A stretch of DNA of 39,508 nt. It comes from Acidimicrobiia bacterium. GTDB taxonomy: Bacteria; Actinomycetota; Acidimicrobiia; Acidimicrobiales; AC-14. The stretch spans positions 1 through 39,508 of the forward strand of contig JAHFUP010000035.1 of NCBI GenBank assembly GCA_023265025.1, given 5' to 3'. Position numbers and translations under genes: made by a program. The notes beneath the pieces are model-generated. The model searched no databases and was not told the DNA's origin. It saw only the letters and a list, made by a program, of their open reading frames with translations. Positions 7,623 through 15,826 of this stretch are shown here, in pieces. Numbering within the stretch: position 1 is the stretch's first letter; every line of letters begins with the position of its first letter.

Positions 7623-8908
7623 GTCAGATCGCAGTCATCGGCGCCGGCTACGTCGGTTTGACCACCGCCGCCTGCTTCGCCCATCTCGGCCACAAGGTCA
7701 TCTGCGCCGACGTCGTCCCCGAGAAGGTGGCGCGGCTGTCCCGGGGCGACATCCCGATTCTCGAGGCGGGCATGCCCGAGCTGGTGCGGGAGGGGATCGA
7801 CGGCGGCCGCCTGTCGTTCGTGCTCGGCGCCAGCGCCGCGGTGGCGGGCGCCGAGTTCGTGTACCTGTGCGTGCCCACGCCGCAGTCGGACGACGGCTCG
7901 GCCGACCTGTCCTACATCCGCGCCGCGGCGGCGGAGATCGGCCCCCTGCTGGCACCGGAGTGCGTCGTGGTCAACAAGTCCACGGTGCCGGTCGGCTCGG
8001 CCCGAGTGGTCGAAGAGGTGCTGGGTCGCGACGACGTGCGGGTCGTGTCCAACCCCGAGTTCATGCGCGAAGGCTCCGCTGTCCACGACTTCCTCAACCC
8101 CGACCGCATCGTCATCGGCTCCGACGACCAGGTCGCGGCGGCCAAGGTGGCCGAGCTCTTCAGCGCCCTGCGGGCTCCGGTGATCGTCACCGACCCGGCC
8201 TCGGCCGAGACGATCAAGTACGCGTCGAACGCATTTCTGGCCGCCAAGGTGACTTTCGCCAACGCCGTCGCCAACGTGTGCGAGGCGGTGGGCGCCGACG
8301 TCCGCGACGTCCTGCTCGGCATGGGCTACGACAAGCGCATCGGCTTCGAGTTCCTCAAACCGGGGCCCGGGTACGGCGGTTCATGTTTTCCAAAAGATAT
8401 TCGTGCGCTCATCCGGATTGCCGAGGACGCCGGCTACGACTTCGGTCTGCTCCGGGGCGTGGACGAGGTCAACGACGAGCAGTTCGCCCGGGTGGTGGCC
8501 AAGGTCGTGCGCATGGCCGGCGGCTCGGTCGACGGCCAGGTGGTCGCCGGCTGGGGGCTGACGTTCAAGGCCCGCACCGACGACCTGCGGCAGTCGCCGG
8601 CGCTCGAGATCCTCCACCGGCTCGCCGACCTCGGCGCCGACGTGCGGGCGTACGACCCGGCGGTCACGCCGGCGAAGGCGGCGGAGGACCGCCGGCTGGA
8701 GGGGATCATCGTGGGCACCGACCCGTACGGCGTGTGCGACGGGGCCACCGTCCTGGTCGTGCTCACCGAGTGGGACGACTTCCGCCGGCTCGACTTCGCC
8801 AAGGTGGCGGCCGCGCTGGCGCAGCCCCGGGTCGTCGACGCCCGCAACCTCCTCGACCCCGCCGCCCTCCGCCGGCGGGGCTTCTCCTACGAGGGGGTTG
8901 GCAGATGA
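7619..8908 (+). CDS. ugd: UDP-glucose 6-dehydrogenase
   Basis: The 429-residue enzyme oxidises UDP-glucose to UDP-glucuronate with two NAD+. The Rossmann motif [18 protein letters not shown] lies at the N-terminus, [14 protein letters not shown] and NPDRIVIG follow, and the active-site [12 protein letters not shown] carries catalytic Cys256. The length is normal for the family. Start and stop overlap neighbours by 4 bp each (ATGA). Codons 254-262, over the catalytic loop, all end in A or T, unlike the rest of the gene (see findings). The next gene decarboxylates its product, so the two supply UDP-glucuronate and UDP-xylose. Confidence 0.95.
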   Translation: MSQIAVIGAGYVGLTTAACFAHLGHKVICADVVPEKVARLSRGDIPILEAGMPELVREGIDGGRLSFVLGASAAVAGAEFVYLCVPTPQSDDGSADLSYIRAAAAEIGPLLAPECVVVNKSTVPVGSARVVEEVLGRDDVRVVSNPEFMREGSAVHDFLNPDRIVIGSDDQVAAAKVAELFSALRAPVIVTDPASAETIKYASNAFLAAKVTFANAVANVCEAVGADVRDVLLGMGYDKRIGFEFLKPGPGYGGSCFPKDIRALIRIAEDAGYDFGLLRGVDEVNDEQFARVVAKVVRMAGGSVDGQVVAGWGLTFKARTDDLRQSPALEILHRLADLGADVRAYDPAVTPAKAAEDRRLEGIIVGTDPYGVCDGATVLVVLTEWDDFRRLDFAKVAAALAQPRVVDARNLLDPAALRRRGFSYEGVGR

Positions 8909-9843
8909 GTCGCGTCGTTGTCACCGGCGGTGCGGGGTTCCTGGGCTCGCACCTGTGTCGAGCACTCCTGGCCCGAGGCGACCAGGTCGTCGCCGTCGAC
9001 AACCTCGTCACCGGCACCCTCGACAACCTGGCGGGCATCTCCGGTGAGCGGGACTTCACGTTCGTGCACTCCGACGTGAGCAACTTCCTCCACGTGCCCG
9101 GCCCGGTCGACGCCGTCCTCCACTTCGCCAGCCCGGCATCGCCGGTCGACTTCGACCGGATCCCCATTCAGATCCTGAAGGTCGGCAGCCTCGGCACCCA
9201 CAACACGCTGGGCCTGGCCAAGGAGAAGAGGGCGCGCTATTTCCTGGCGTCGACCAGCGAGGTGTACGGCGACCCGCTCGTCCATCCGCAGCCCGAGACC
9301 TACTGGGGCAACGTCAATCCCCTCGGGCCCCGGGGCGTCTACGACGAGGCCAAGCGTTTCGCCGAGGCGATCACGATGGCCTACCACCGCCACCACGGCC
9401 TCGACGTGCGCATCGTGCGCATCTTCAACACCTACGGGCCCCGGATGCGGCCCGATGACGGTCGCGTCGTGTCCAATTTCATCGTGCAGGCCCAGTCCGG
9501 CAAGCCGATCACCATTCACGGGGACGGGAAGCAGACGCGCAGCTTCTGCTACGTCGACGACGAGGTGCGGGGCCTGTTGGCCTTGTTGGACTCCGACTAC
9601 GTCGGGCCCGTGAACATCGGCAACCCGACAGAGTTCACCGTGCTCGAGCTCGCCGAGAAGGTGCTGGCGATGACGGGGTCGTCGTCGGAGCTGCGCTTCG
9701 ACCCCCGGCCGGTCGACGACCCCGCCCAGCGCCAGCCCGACCTCACCCTCGCCCGGTCGCTGCTCGGCTGGGAGCCCGAGATCTCCCTCGACGAGGGTCT
9801 GGCCTGCACCGCGGAATGGTTCGGTCGGGGCTCCAATGGCTGA
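8905..9843 (+). CDS. uxs: UDP-glucuronate decarboxylase (UDP-xylose synthase)
   Basis: The 312-residue SDR enzyme shows [36 protein letters not shown], the UXS hallmark [19 protein letters not shown] and [24 protein letters not shown] enzymes oxidise UDP-glucuronate at C4, decarboxylate it and reduce it to UDP-xylose. Placement directly after ugd, with a 4-bp ATGA overlap, fits a two-step pathway. It overlaps the following GT2 gene by 8 bp. Confidence in the UXS rather than the generic epimerase call is high because of the conserved WGNVNP and RSFCYVDD motifs. Confidence 0.92.
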   Translation: MSRVVVTGGAGFLGSHLCRALLARGDQVVAVDNLVTGTLDNLAGISGERDFTFVHSDVSNFLHVPGPVDAVLHFASPASPVDFDRIPIQILKVGSLGTHNTLGLAKEKRARYFLASTSEVYGDPLVHPQPETYWGNVNPLGPRGVYDEAKRFAEAITMAYHRHHGLDVRIVRIFNTYGPRMRPDDGRVVSNFIVQAQSGKPITIHGDGKQTRSFCYVDDEVRGLLALLDSDYVGPVNIGNPTEFTVLELAEKVLAMTGSSSELRFDPRPVDDPAQRQPDLTLARSLLGWEPEISLDEGLACTAEWFGRGSNG

Positions 9844-10555
9844 GGACGAGTTCGATCCCCAGGGCCGGACGCTCTCCGTCATCGTGCCGGTCTTCGACGA
9901 GCGCAACACCGTGGTCGAGGTGCTACGCCGGATGCGCCGCGTCGAGCTGCCCGTCAACCTCGAGATCGTCGTGGTCGACGACGGCTCCACCGACGGGACG
10001 TCGCAGATCCTCAGCGCCCTCGAGGACTCCACCGTCCAGGTCGTGCGCCATGCGGCCAACCTCGGCAAGGGGGCGGCGATCCGCACCGGCCTGCAGCACG
10101 TGCGCGGCGAGCTGGTGCTGATCCAGGACGCGGACCTCGAGTACGACCCCGAGGACTGGCCCCGGCTCCTGCGCCCCATCCTGCGGGGACGGGCCGACGT
10201 CGTCTACGGGAGCCGGTTCAGCGGGGAAGGGGGGAGCATGGCGGCGTCGGACTGGGTCGGCAACCGCCTCCTGTCCCTGGTGACCAACCTGCTTTACAAC
10301 ACCAGCCTCTCCGACATGGAGTGCGGCTACAAGGTGTTCACCCGCAAGGTGCTGGACGACATCACCATCGAGTCCGACCGCTTCGACTTCGAACCCGAGA
10401 TCACCGCCAAGGTGCTCCGACGGGGGTTCAAGATCTACGAGGTCCCGGTCTCGTACTCGGGCCGGGCGGCCGCCGAGGGCCGCAAGTTCGCGTGGCGCGA
10501 CGGCGTGCGGGCGCTGTCGACGCTCGTCCGCTACCGGTGGAGGAAGCTCCGGTGA
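9836..10555 (+). CDS. GT2 glycosyltransferase, dolichol/polyprenyl-phosphate sugar synthase type
   Basis: This 239-residue GT-A enzyme has [35 protein letters not shown] and the metal-binding [12 protein letters not shown], with [10 protein letters not shown] near the acceptor region. The pattern is that of DPM1-type enzymes, which move a sugar from a nucleotide donor to a polyprenyl phosphate. There is no transmembrane domain, so it would act at the inner face of the membrane. Such lipid-linked sugars feed GT-C enzymes outside the membrane; the large polytopic proteins at 21961-30662 could be users, though that is inference. The ATG lies inside the end of uxs (8-bp overlap). Confidence 0.85.
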   Translation: MAEDEFDPQGRTLSVIVPVFDERNTVVEVLRRMRRVELPVNLEIVVVDDGSTDGTSQILSALEDSTVQVVRHAANLGKGAAIRTGLQHVRGELVLIQDADLEYDPEDWPRLLRPILRGRADVVYGSRFSGEGGSMAASDWVGNRLLSLVTNLLYNTSLSDMECGYKVFTRKVLDDITIESDRFDFEPEITAKVLRRGFKIYEVPVSYSGRAAAEGRKFAWRDGVRALSTLVRYRWRKLR

Positions 10556-11424
10556 GCGCGTCCGCGAGCGCGGTCGTCGTCAGTTTCAACTCCGCCGGCT
10601 ACCTGCCCGACTGCCTCCGCAGCCTGCGCTCGGAGGGCGTCGCCGACGTGGTCGTCGTCGACAACGCCTCCGCAGACGGCTCGGTCGAGGCGGTGCGTAG
10701 GGCCGACCCGGAGGCGCGGATCGTCGAGACCGGCGCCAACCTCGGGTTCGGCTCCGCCGCCAACCGGGGCGTGGCCACCACCATCAGCGCCTACGTCCTG
10801 ATCCTGAACCCCGACACCGTGGTCGAGCCGGGCACGGTCAAGGCGTTGTCGGAGGCACTGGACCGCGACGCCGGCCTGGGCGTCGTCGGCCCGCGCATGG
10901 AGAACCCCGACGGCACCCTCTACCCCTCCGTGCGGCGGTTCCCCGACCTCACGGTGGCGGCCGGCCACGCGTTTCTGGGCCTGGTGTGGCCGGCGAACCC
11001 CTACACCCGCCGCTACCGGATGCTCGACGCCGACCCAGACCGTCCGGCGGCCGACATCGACTGGGTGAGCGGCGCGTGCTTCCTCGTCCGGCGGGCGGCG
11101 TTCGACGTGGTGGGCGGCTTCGACGAGGCGTACTTCATGTATGTCGAGGACGTGGACCTGTGCTGGCGGATGGCCCTGGCCGGCTGGCGGGTCGGCTACG
11201 AGCCAGGCGGTCGTGTCGTCCACGCCCTCGGTGGCTCCAGCCGGATGGTGCCCTACCGGATGATCGCCGAGCACCACCGTTCGCTGCTGCGCTTCGTCTC
11301 CAAATCGACCGCCGGCGCCCGCCGGGGCATGCTCCCCGTCGTCGCCGCCGGCCTCGCGGTGCGCACCCTGGCCGCATGGGCCCACCACGCGCTGGGTGGG
11401 ACGGGGACCCCCGCCCACCGGTAG
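10552..11424 (+). CDS. GT2 glycosyltransferase, rhamnosyltransferase-like
   Basis: The 290-residue protein begins at a GTG overlapping the previous stop (GTGA). Motifs are AVVVSFNSAGYLPDCL, VVVDNASADGS, NLGFGSAANRG, ILNPDTVVEPG (metal-binding NPD in place of DxD), SGACFLVRRAAFDVVGGFDE and YFMYVEDVDLCWRM. This is the WbbL/rhamnosyltransferase-like branch of GT2, which often adds deoxysugars in envelope polysaccharides. With rmlB-like and rmlD genes in the same operon, a dTDP-deoxysugar donor is a reasonable guess. It is the last gene of the operon and is followed by a run of hairpins. Confidence 0.87.
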   Translation: MSASASAVVVSFNSAGYLPDCLRSLRSEGVADVVVVDNASADGSVEAVRRADPEARIVETGANLGFGSAANRGVATTISAYVLILNPDTVVEPGTVKALSEALDRDAGLGVVGPRMENPDGTLYPSVRRFPDLTVAAGHAFLGLVWPANPYTRRYRMLDADPDRPAADIDWVSGACFLVRRAAFDVVGGFDEAYFMYVEDVDLCWRMALAGWRVGYEPGGRVVHALGGSSRMVPYRMIAEHHRSLLRFVSKSTAGARRGMLPVVAAGLAVRTLAAWAHHALGGTGTPAHR

Positions 11425-11641
11425 TAGCGGGGGGAGGGGCCAAAGCCCCCTCCCCCCGGCCCCCTCCCGTTCGTCGAGCCGCCTCCGGCGGCACTCAGGC
11501 TCCTCGGCGGCAAAGCCGCCTGCGGGCCTCTTGTGGGGGGCGGAGCCCCCCACACCCCCACCCCGAGCACACTGGCACCGGCCCCCGCCGGCCCGCCGTC
11601 GACCTGAGTGGGGTGTGGGCACCTAGTACGGTCGGACACCA
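11425..11641. repeat. Intergenic array of four perfect hairpins
   Basis: Four perfect stem-loops occur in about 130 bp. They are 11429-11457 (11-bp G-rich/C-rich stem), 11478-11492 (GCCGCC-TCC-GGCGGC), 11506-11520 (GGCGGC-AAA-GCCGCC) and 11532-11554 (10-bp stem, loop GGA). There is no T-run. The left arm of the first is shared with 1243-1259, and the GCCGCC/GGCGGC type recurs at 21021-21035. They may end the upstream operon or be REP-like elements. The last 70 bp lack hairpins and hold the next promoter. Confidence 0.7.
11627..11632 (+). promoter_or_regulatory. -10 box TACGGT for the 11642 gene
   Basis: TACGGT ends 9 nt before the ATG at 11642. No Shine-Dalgarno is seen, so a leaderless or near-leaderless transcript is likely. 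Confidence 0.45.
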
Positions 11642-12361
11642 ATGGGAAAGGCATCTTCAGCCAAAAAGGTCGCACGCGCCGCCCGGACGGGTGGCGGACG
11701 GACCAGGCGTGGCACCACCTCGTGGGTCTGGCCGGGCCTCATGGCCGCCGTCGTGATCCTCGGTACCGCCGGCATCGTCTACAGCCGTGACCAGCGCCAG
11801 CCGGACACCACCCGGCCGCTGGCCGCCGCCGCCGGCCGCGCCGGCGACCACTGGCACGCGGCCATCGGCTACTACATCTGCGGGGCGTTCGTGCCCGACC
11901 TGGCCGAGGGTGACGACCCCCTCGGCATCCACGGTCACGGCGACAACGTCGTCCACATCCACCCGTTCGGCGCCTCGTCGTCCGGCAAGCGCGCCACGCT
12001 CGAGATCTACTTCGACACTGTCAAGGCCGACATCTCGGCGGACAAGATCGAGCTCCCGGGCCAGGACACCAAGCGCAACGGTGACAAATGCCCGGATGGC
12101 AAGGAGGGCGTCGTACAGACGAAGGTCTGGGACACGCGCGACGCCTCCGACCAGGGCCGCATCGTGGCCGGCGACCCGTCGTCGATCCGGCCCCAGGACG
12201 GCCAGCTGATCACGATCGCGTTCGGGCCCAAGACCGACGACATCCCGAAGCCTCCGTCGGAGAAGAACCTCGACGCGCTGAGCGACGTCGGCACGCCGAC
12301 GACCACGACGTCCACCACCTCGACCACGGTCGCGCCGACCACCACCACCGCCGCCCCGTGA
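11642..12361 (+). CDS. Membrane-anchored protein with His-rich putative metal-binding domain
   Basis: This 239-residue protein has a basic N-terminus, one transmembrane helix (about 30-46, WPGLMAAVVILGTAGIVY), an extracytoplasmic domain and a Thr/Pro-rich tail. The domain has two striking clusters, DHWHAAIGYYICG and GIHGHGDNVVHIHPF, that could bind copper or another metal, plus two Cys. I recognise the pattern from unnamed actinobacterial proteins but know no tested function. It is the first gene of an operon and its stop overlaps the pyrophosphorylase start (GTGA). The tight coupling to sugar-nucleotide genes is unexplained. Membrane topology is clear; metal binding is inference. Confidence 0.75.
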   Translation: MGKASSAKKVARAARTGGGRTRRGTTSWVWPGLMAAVVILGTAGIVYSRDQRQPDTTRPLAAAAGRAGDHWHAAIGYYICGAFVPDLAEGDDPLGIHGHGDNVVHIHPFGASSSGKRATLEIYFDTVKADISADKIELPGQDTKRNGDKCPDGKEGVVQTKVWDTRDASDQGRIVAGDPSSIRPQDGQLITIAFGPKTDDIPKPPSEKNLDALSDVGTPTTTTSTTSTTVAPTTTTAAP

Positions 12362-13488
12362 AAGCGGTCGTGCTGGTGGGTGGGACAGGCACGCGTCTGC
12401 GCCCGCTCACCCTGACCGTCCCGAAGCAGGTCCTGCCCATCGTCGAGGTCCCGATGATCGAGCGGGTCCTCGCCTACCTGGAGGGCCACGGCGTCGACGA
12501 GGTCGTGCTCTCCCTCGGCTACCTGCACGAGGCCTTCGAGGCGCTGTTCCCGCAGGGCCGGGCGGGCAATGTCCGCCTCACCTACGCGGTCGAGCCCGAG
12601 CCGCTCGACACCGCCGGCGCCGTCGGCTTCGCCGCCCGCCACGCCGGCATCTCGGAGCGGTTCCTGGTCGTCAACGGCGACATCCTCACCGACCTCGACG
12701 TGACGGCGATGATCGCCTTCCACGAGGAGCGCCACGCCCAGGCCACCATCTCGCTCGCCGCGGTGGCCGACCCTTCGGCGTTCGGCCTGGTGCCGATCGA
12801 CGGCGAGGGCAGGGTGGTGGCGTTCGTCGAGAAGCCCGCCGCCGGTTCCGTGGGGCCCAGTTCTGCGGGTGTCAGCCTCATCAACGCCGGCACCTACGTG
12901 TTGGAGCCGTCGGTCCTCGACCACATCCCCGAAGGCCGGCGGGTCTCGATCGAGCGCGAGGTCTTTCCCGTGCTGGCGGCCGAGGGCACGCTGTACGGCT
13001 TCGAGTCGCCCGACTACTGGACCGACACGGGCACGCCGCGGCAGTACCTCGACGCCCAACTCGACCTCGTCTCGGGACGGCGTCCCGGGCCGCCGGCGCC
13101 CGACGCCCGCCAGGCCGCCGGCGGCGTGTGGACGCTGAGCGACCCCGATCTGGGCGGCCCAGACGTCGCCGAAGCCGGGTTCGGTGCCTCGGTCCAGGGC
13201 CCGTCGCTCATCGGTGCCGGCGCCTCGGTCGCCGCCGACGCCTCGGTCGAGGGCTCGGTCGTCGGTGCCGGCTGCCGGGTCGACTCCGGCGCCTCCGTCG
13301 TGGGCTCGGTCCTGCTGGCCCACGCGGTGGTCGAGAAGGGCGCGATCGTGCGGGGCTCCATCGTCGGCGCCGGCGCCCGGGTGGGAGCGGGAGCCGAGGT
13401 CTCCGGGCTCACGGTGCTCGGCGACGGCTACGTCGTCGAGGCGGGCACCCGTCTCGACGGCGCCCGGCTGCCGGCGGCCGCGGAATGA
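12358..13488 (+). CDS. NDP-sugar pyrophosphorylase with left-handed beta-helix domain
   Basis: The 376-residue enzyme has an N-terminal nucleotidyltransferase domain (about 1-235) with VLVGGTGTRLRPLT, PKQVLPI, VVNGDILTDLD and FVEKPAAG. Its C-terminal region (about 265-370) is made of hexapeptide-like turns (SLIGAGASVAADASVEGSVV). The layout is that of mannose-1-phosphate guanylyltransferase (ManB/GMPP) and related sugar-1-phosphate nucleotidyltransferases. Without more evidence the sugar and nucleotide (GDP-mannose, dTDP-glucose or UDP-glucose) cannot be fixed. If it makes dTDP-glucose it would replace the missing RmlA. The GTG start at 12358 gives a 4-bp overlap with the previous gene, and the stop overlaps the epimerase ATG. 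Confidence 0.87.
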   Translation: MKAVVLVGGTGTRLRPLTLTVPKQVLPIVEVPMIERVLAYLEGHGVDEVVLSLGYLHEAFEALFPQGRAGNVRLTYAVEPEPLDTAGAVGFAARHAGISERFLVVNGDILTDLDVTAMIAFHEERHAQATISLAAVADPSAFGLVPIDGEGRVVAFVEKPAAGSVGPSSAGVSLINAGTYVLEPSVLDHIPEGRRVSIEREVFPVLAAEGTLYGFESPDYWTDTGTPRQYLDAQLDLVSGRRPGPPAPDARQAAGGVWTLSDPDLGGPDVAEAGFGASVQGPSLIGAGASVAADASVEGSVVGAGCRVDSGASVVGSVLLAHAVVEKGAIVRGSIVGAGARVGAGAEVSGLTVLGDGYVVEAGTRLDGARLPAAAE

Positions 13489-14429
13489 GGGCGCTCGTCA
13501 CCGGCGGCGCCGGCTTCATCGGTTCGACGCTGGTCGACCGCCTGCTGGCCGAGGGCCACGCCGTCGACGTGGTCGACGACCTCTCCACCGGCTCGCTGTC
13601 CAACCTGGCCGAGGCCCGGTCGACCCCCGGCTACGAGCTGACCTTTCACCGCCTCGACATCAGCGAGCCGGCCGTGATCGAGCTGCTCGCCCATCGCAAG
13701 CCGGAGGTCGTCTTCCACCTTGCGGCCCAGGCCGACGTGCGGGTGTCGGTGGAGCGGCCGGCGTTCGACGCCCAGGTGAACGTCATCGGCACCCTCAACG
13801 TGCTGGAGGGCGCCCGGGAGGCCGGGAGCCGGAAGGTGGTCTTCGCGGCCAGCGGCGGCACCCTCTACGGGGAGCCAGAGAAGCTTCCCGTGCCGGAGTC
13901 CCATCCACAGCGGCCGCTGTCGCCCTATGGGGTGGCCAAGAAGGCGGCCTGCGACTACCTGGCCGCCTACCGCGAGCTCCACGGCATCGAGTTCACCGCC
14001 CTGGCGCTGGCCAACATCTACGGCCCCCGGCAGGACCCCCATGGGGAGGCCGGCGTGGTCGCCATCTTCGCCGGCCGCCTCCTCGCCGGCGAGCCGTGCA
14101 CGATCTTCGGCGACGGCGAACAGACGCGTGACTTCGTGTACGTCGATGACGTCGTGGACGCCTTCGCCCGCGCCGCCAACAAGGGCAGTGGGCTCCTGAT
14201 GAACATCGGCACCGGCGTGGAGACGTCGGTGAACCAGCTCTACGCCACCATGGCGGACGCCGCCGGCACGGACCTGCCGGCGATCTACGCGCCCCCCCGT
14301 CCCGGCGAGCTGGCCCGCTCGTGCCTCGACCCCCGCCGGGCCGAGATCCATCTCGGGTGGAAGTCGTGGACGACGATGGAGGCGGGAGCGGGCGAGGTCC
14401 TGCGCTGGTTCGGCTCCCAAACCGGGTAG
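13485..14429 (+). CDS. NAD-dependent sugar epimerase, UDP-glucose 4-epimerase-like
   Basis: The 314-residue extended SDR protein shows TGGAGFIGSTLVDRLL, DDLSTGSLSNLAEA, HLAAQADVRVSVERP, SPYGVAKKAACDYL (catalytic Tyr/Lys), NIYGPRQDPHGEAGVVAIF and FGDGEQTRDFVYVDDVV. These fit the short GalE-like branch common in Gram-positive and archaeal genomes, which interconverts UDP-glucose/galactose or the N-acetyl sugars. Catalytic Ser/Thr lies in AASGGTLYGEP. Overlap with the pyrophosphorylase (ATGA) suggests a shared pathway. Substrate is not fixed by sequence alone. Confidence 0.88.
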   Translation: MRALVTGGAGFIGSTLVDRLLAEGHAVDVVDDLSTGSLSNLAEARSTPGYELTFHRLDISEPAVIELLAHRKPEVVFHLAAQADVRVSVERPAFDAQVNVIGTLNVLEGAREAGSRKVVFAASGGTLYGEPEKLPVPESHPQRPLSPYGVAKKAACDYLAAYRELHGIEFTALALANIYGPRQDPHGEAGVVAIFAGRLLAGEPCTIFGDGEQTRDFVYVDDVVDAFARAANKGSGLLMNIGTGVETSVNQLYATMADAAGTDLPAIYAPPRPGELARSCLDPRRAEIHLGWKSWTTMEAGAGEVLRWFGSQTG

Positions 14430-14435
14430 AAGGAG
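14428..14435 (+). promoter_or_regulatory. Strong Shine-Dalgarno AGAAGGAG of the ASK1-like gene
   Basis: AGAAGGAG lies 6 nt before the ATG at 14442 and overlaps the preceding stop codon. It is one of the strongest ribosome sites in the window and shows that this gene has its own efficient initiation rather than a 4-bp coupling. Confidence 0.8.
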
Positions 14436-14441
14436 AACACG

Positions 14442-15812
14442 ATGGCGGAGCAAACTCCTCTCGGCGGGGCGGCGACATCAGGGGCCGACCCTCTCTGTTT
14501 CGTCCTCATGCCGTTCGGGCGCAAGGCCGACCCGACCGGGACGATGATCGACTTCGACGCGGTGTACCAGCAGCTGATCGCACCGGCGATCCGCGACGCC
14601 GAACTGGAGCCGATCCGGGCCGACGAGGAGATGACCGGCGGCATCGTGCACAAGCCCATGTTCGAACGGCTGATCCTGTGTGAGTACGCGGTCGCCGACC
14701 TGACGCTCGCCAACGCCAACGTGTTCTACGAGCTCGGCGTCCGCCACGCCGCCCGGCCGTACTCGACCGTGTTGCTGTTCGCCGCGGGGACCCGCCTGCC
14801 CTTCGACGTCGAGATCGATCGAGGCCTGCCGTACACGCTCTCGGCGACCGGCGCCGTCGACAACGTCGAGGAAACCAGAAAGCGTCTGGCGGCGCGGCTG
14901 ATCGCGGCACGAGACGCCTCGGTGGACAGCCCCGTGTTCCAGCTCATCGAGGGCTTCCCCCAGATCGACCGCCTCAAGACCGACGTGTTCCGTGAGCAGG
15001 TGCACTACTCGGAGGGTTGGAAGGACCGGCTGCGCAGGGCGCGGACCGAGGGCATCGATGCGGTCCGAGCCGCCGAGAAGGAGCTCGGGGAGCCTCGCGA
15101 CGTCGAGGTGGGGATCCTGATCGACCTGTTCCTCTCGTACCGGAGTGTGAAGGGCTACGACGAGATGGTGGCCCTGGCCGAGCGGATGCCCCGCCCCTTG
15201 GCGCGGACGCCGATGGTCCGTGAGCAGCTCGGGCTGGCCCTCAACCGGCTGGGCCGGCGGCCCGATGCCGAGAGCGTCCTCCTCGATCTGATCAAGGACC
15301 GCGGCCCCAGCAGCGAGACCTACGGGCTTCTGGGGCGGGTGTACAAGGACCAGTGGTCCGAGGCCAAAGCGGCGGGCGAGACGTTCCTGGCGGCCGGGTT
15401 GCTCGAGAAGGCGGTCGAGGCTTACCTGAAGGGCTTCGAGGCGGACTGGCGGGACGCCTATCCGGGGATCAACGCCGTCACGCTCATGGAGCTGTCCGAC
15501 CCGCCCGACCCCCGGCGGCGGGACATCGTCCCTGTCGTCGCGTACGCGGCCGAACGCCGGCTGGCGTCGGGCGAGGCCGACTACTGGGACCATGCCACCC
15601 GGCTCGAGTTGGCGGTGCTGGCCAAGGACGAGGCGGGCGCGCGCAAAGCCCTCGGCGGGGCGCTGGCGATGGTCCGGGAGGGGTGGGAGGCGGAATCGAC
15701 TGCCAACAACCTGAAGCTGATCCGCCAGGTGCGCGAGCCTCGTGGTGAGGTGGTGCCCTGGGCCGAGGCGGTCGAACGGGAACTGCTCCGGAAGGCGGCG
15801 CCGCCCACCTGA
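14442..15812 (+). CDS. NDT/TIR-like N-terminal domain fused to TRAFs-binding (DUF4071) helical domain; ASK1-like
   Basis: The 456-residue soluble protein has two parts. Residues about 16-135 carry LCFVLMPFGRK and CEYAVADLTLANANVFYELGVRHA, a pattern of nucleoside 2-deoxyribosyltransferase/TIR-related domains, with Glu97 as the candidate catalytic residue. Residues about 180-440 are all-helical with TPR-like repeats (LGLALNRLGRRPDAESVLLD, AGETFLAAGLLEKAVEAYLK) and match what Pfam calls the MAP3K TRAFs-binding domain (DUF4071). The same order occurs in the N-terminal half of animal ASK1 kinases. Bacterial members are thought to be sensors or conflict effectors; none is tested to my knowledge. 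No kinase domain follows. It lies 12 bp after the epimerase, so it is probably co-transcribed with polysaccharide genes. Confidence 0.78.
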   Translation: MAEQTPLGGAATSGADPLCFVLMPFGRKADPTGTMIDFDAVYQQLIAPAIRDAELEPIRADEEMTGGIVHKPMFERLILCEYAVADLTLANANVFYELGVRHAARPYSTVLLFAAGTRLPFDVEIDRGLPYTLSATGAVDNVEETRKRLAARLIAARDASVDSPVFQLIEGFPQIDRLKTDVFREQVHYSEGWKDRLRRARTEGIDAVRAAEKELGEPRDVEVGILIDLFLSYRSVKGYDEMVALAERMPRPLARTPMVREQLGLALNRLGRRPDAESVLLDLIKDRGPSSETYGLLGRVYKDQWSEAKAAGETFLAAGLLEKAVEAYLKGFEADWRDAYPGINAVTLMELSDPPDPRRRDIVPVVAYAAERRLASGEADYWDHATRLELAVLAKDEAGARKALGGALAMVREGWEAESTANNLKLIRQVREPRGEVVPWAEAVERELLRKAAPPT

Positions 15813-15826
15813 GCCACCTGGCTCAG
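15809..15826. terminator. Palindrome spanning both stop codons of convergent genes
   Basis: CTGAGCCA-CC-TGGCTCAG is a perfect palindromic hairpin containing the TGA of the plus-strand gene (15810-15812) and the TGA of cofE (15823-15825) in symmetric positions. It could act as a compact bidirectional terminator; no T-run follows. Confidence 0.5.

Noticed and set aside
7867-8904. Upstream in-frame extension of the UDP-xylose synthase gene
   Set aside because: It is the out-of-frame shadow of ugd; the true start is the ATG at 8905 overlapping the ugd stop.
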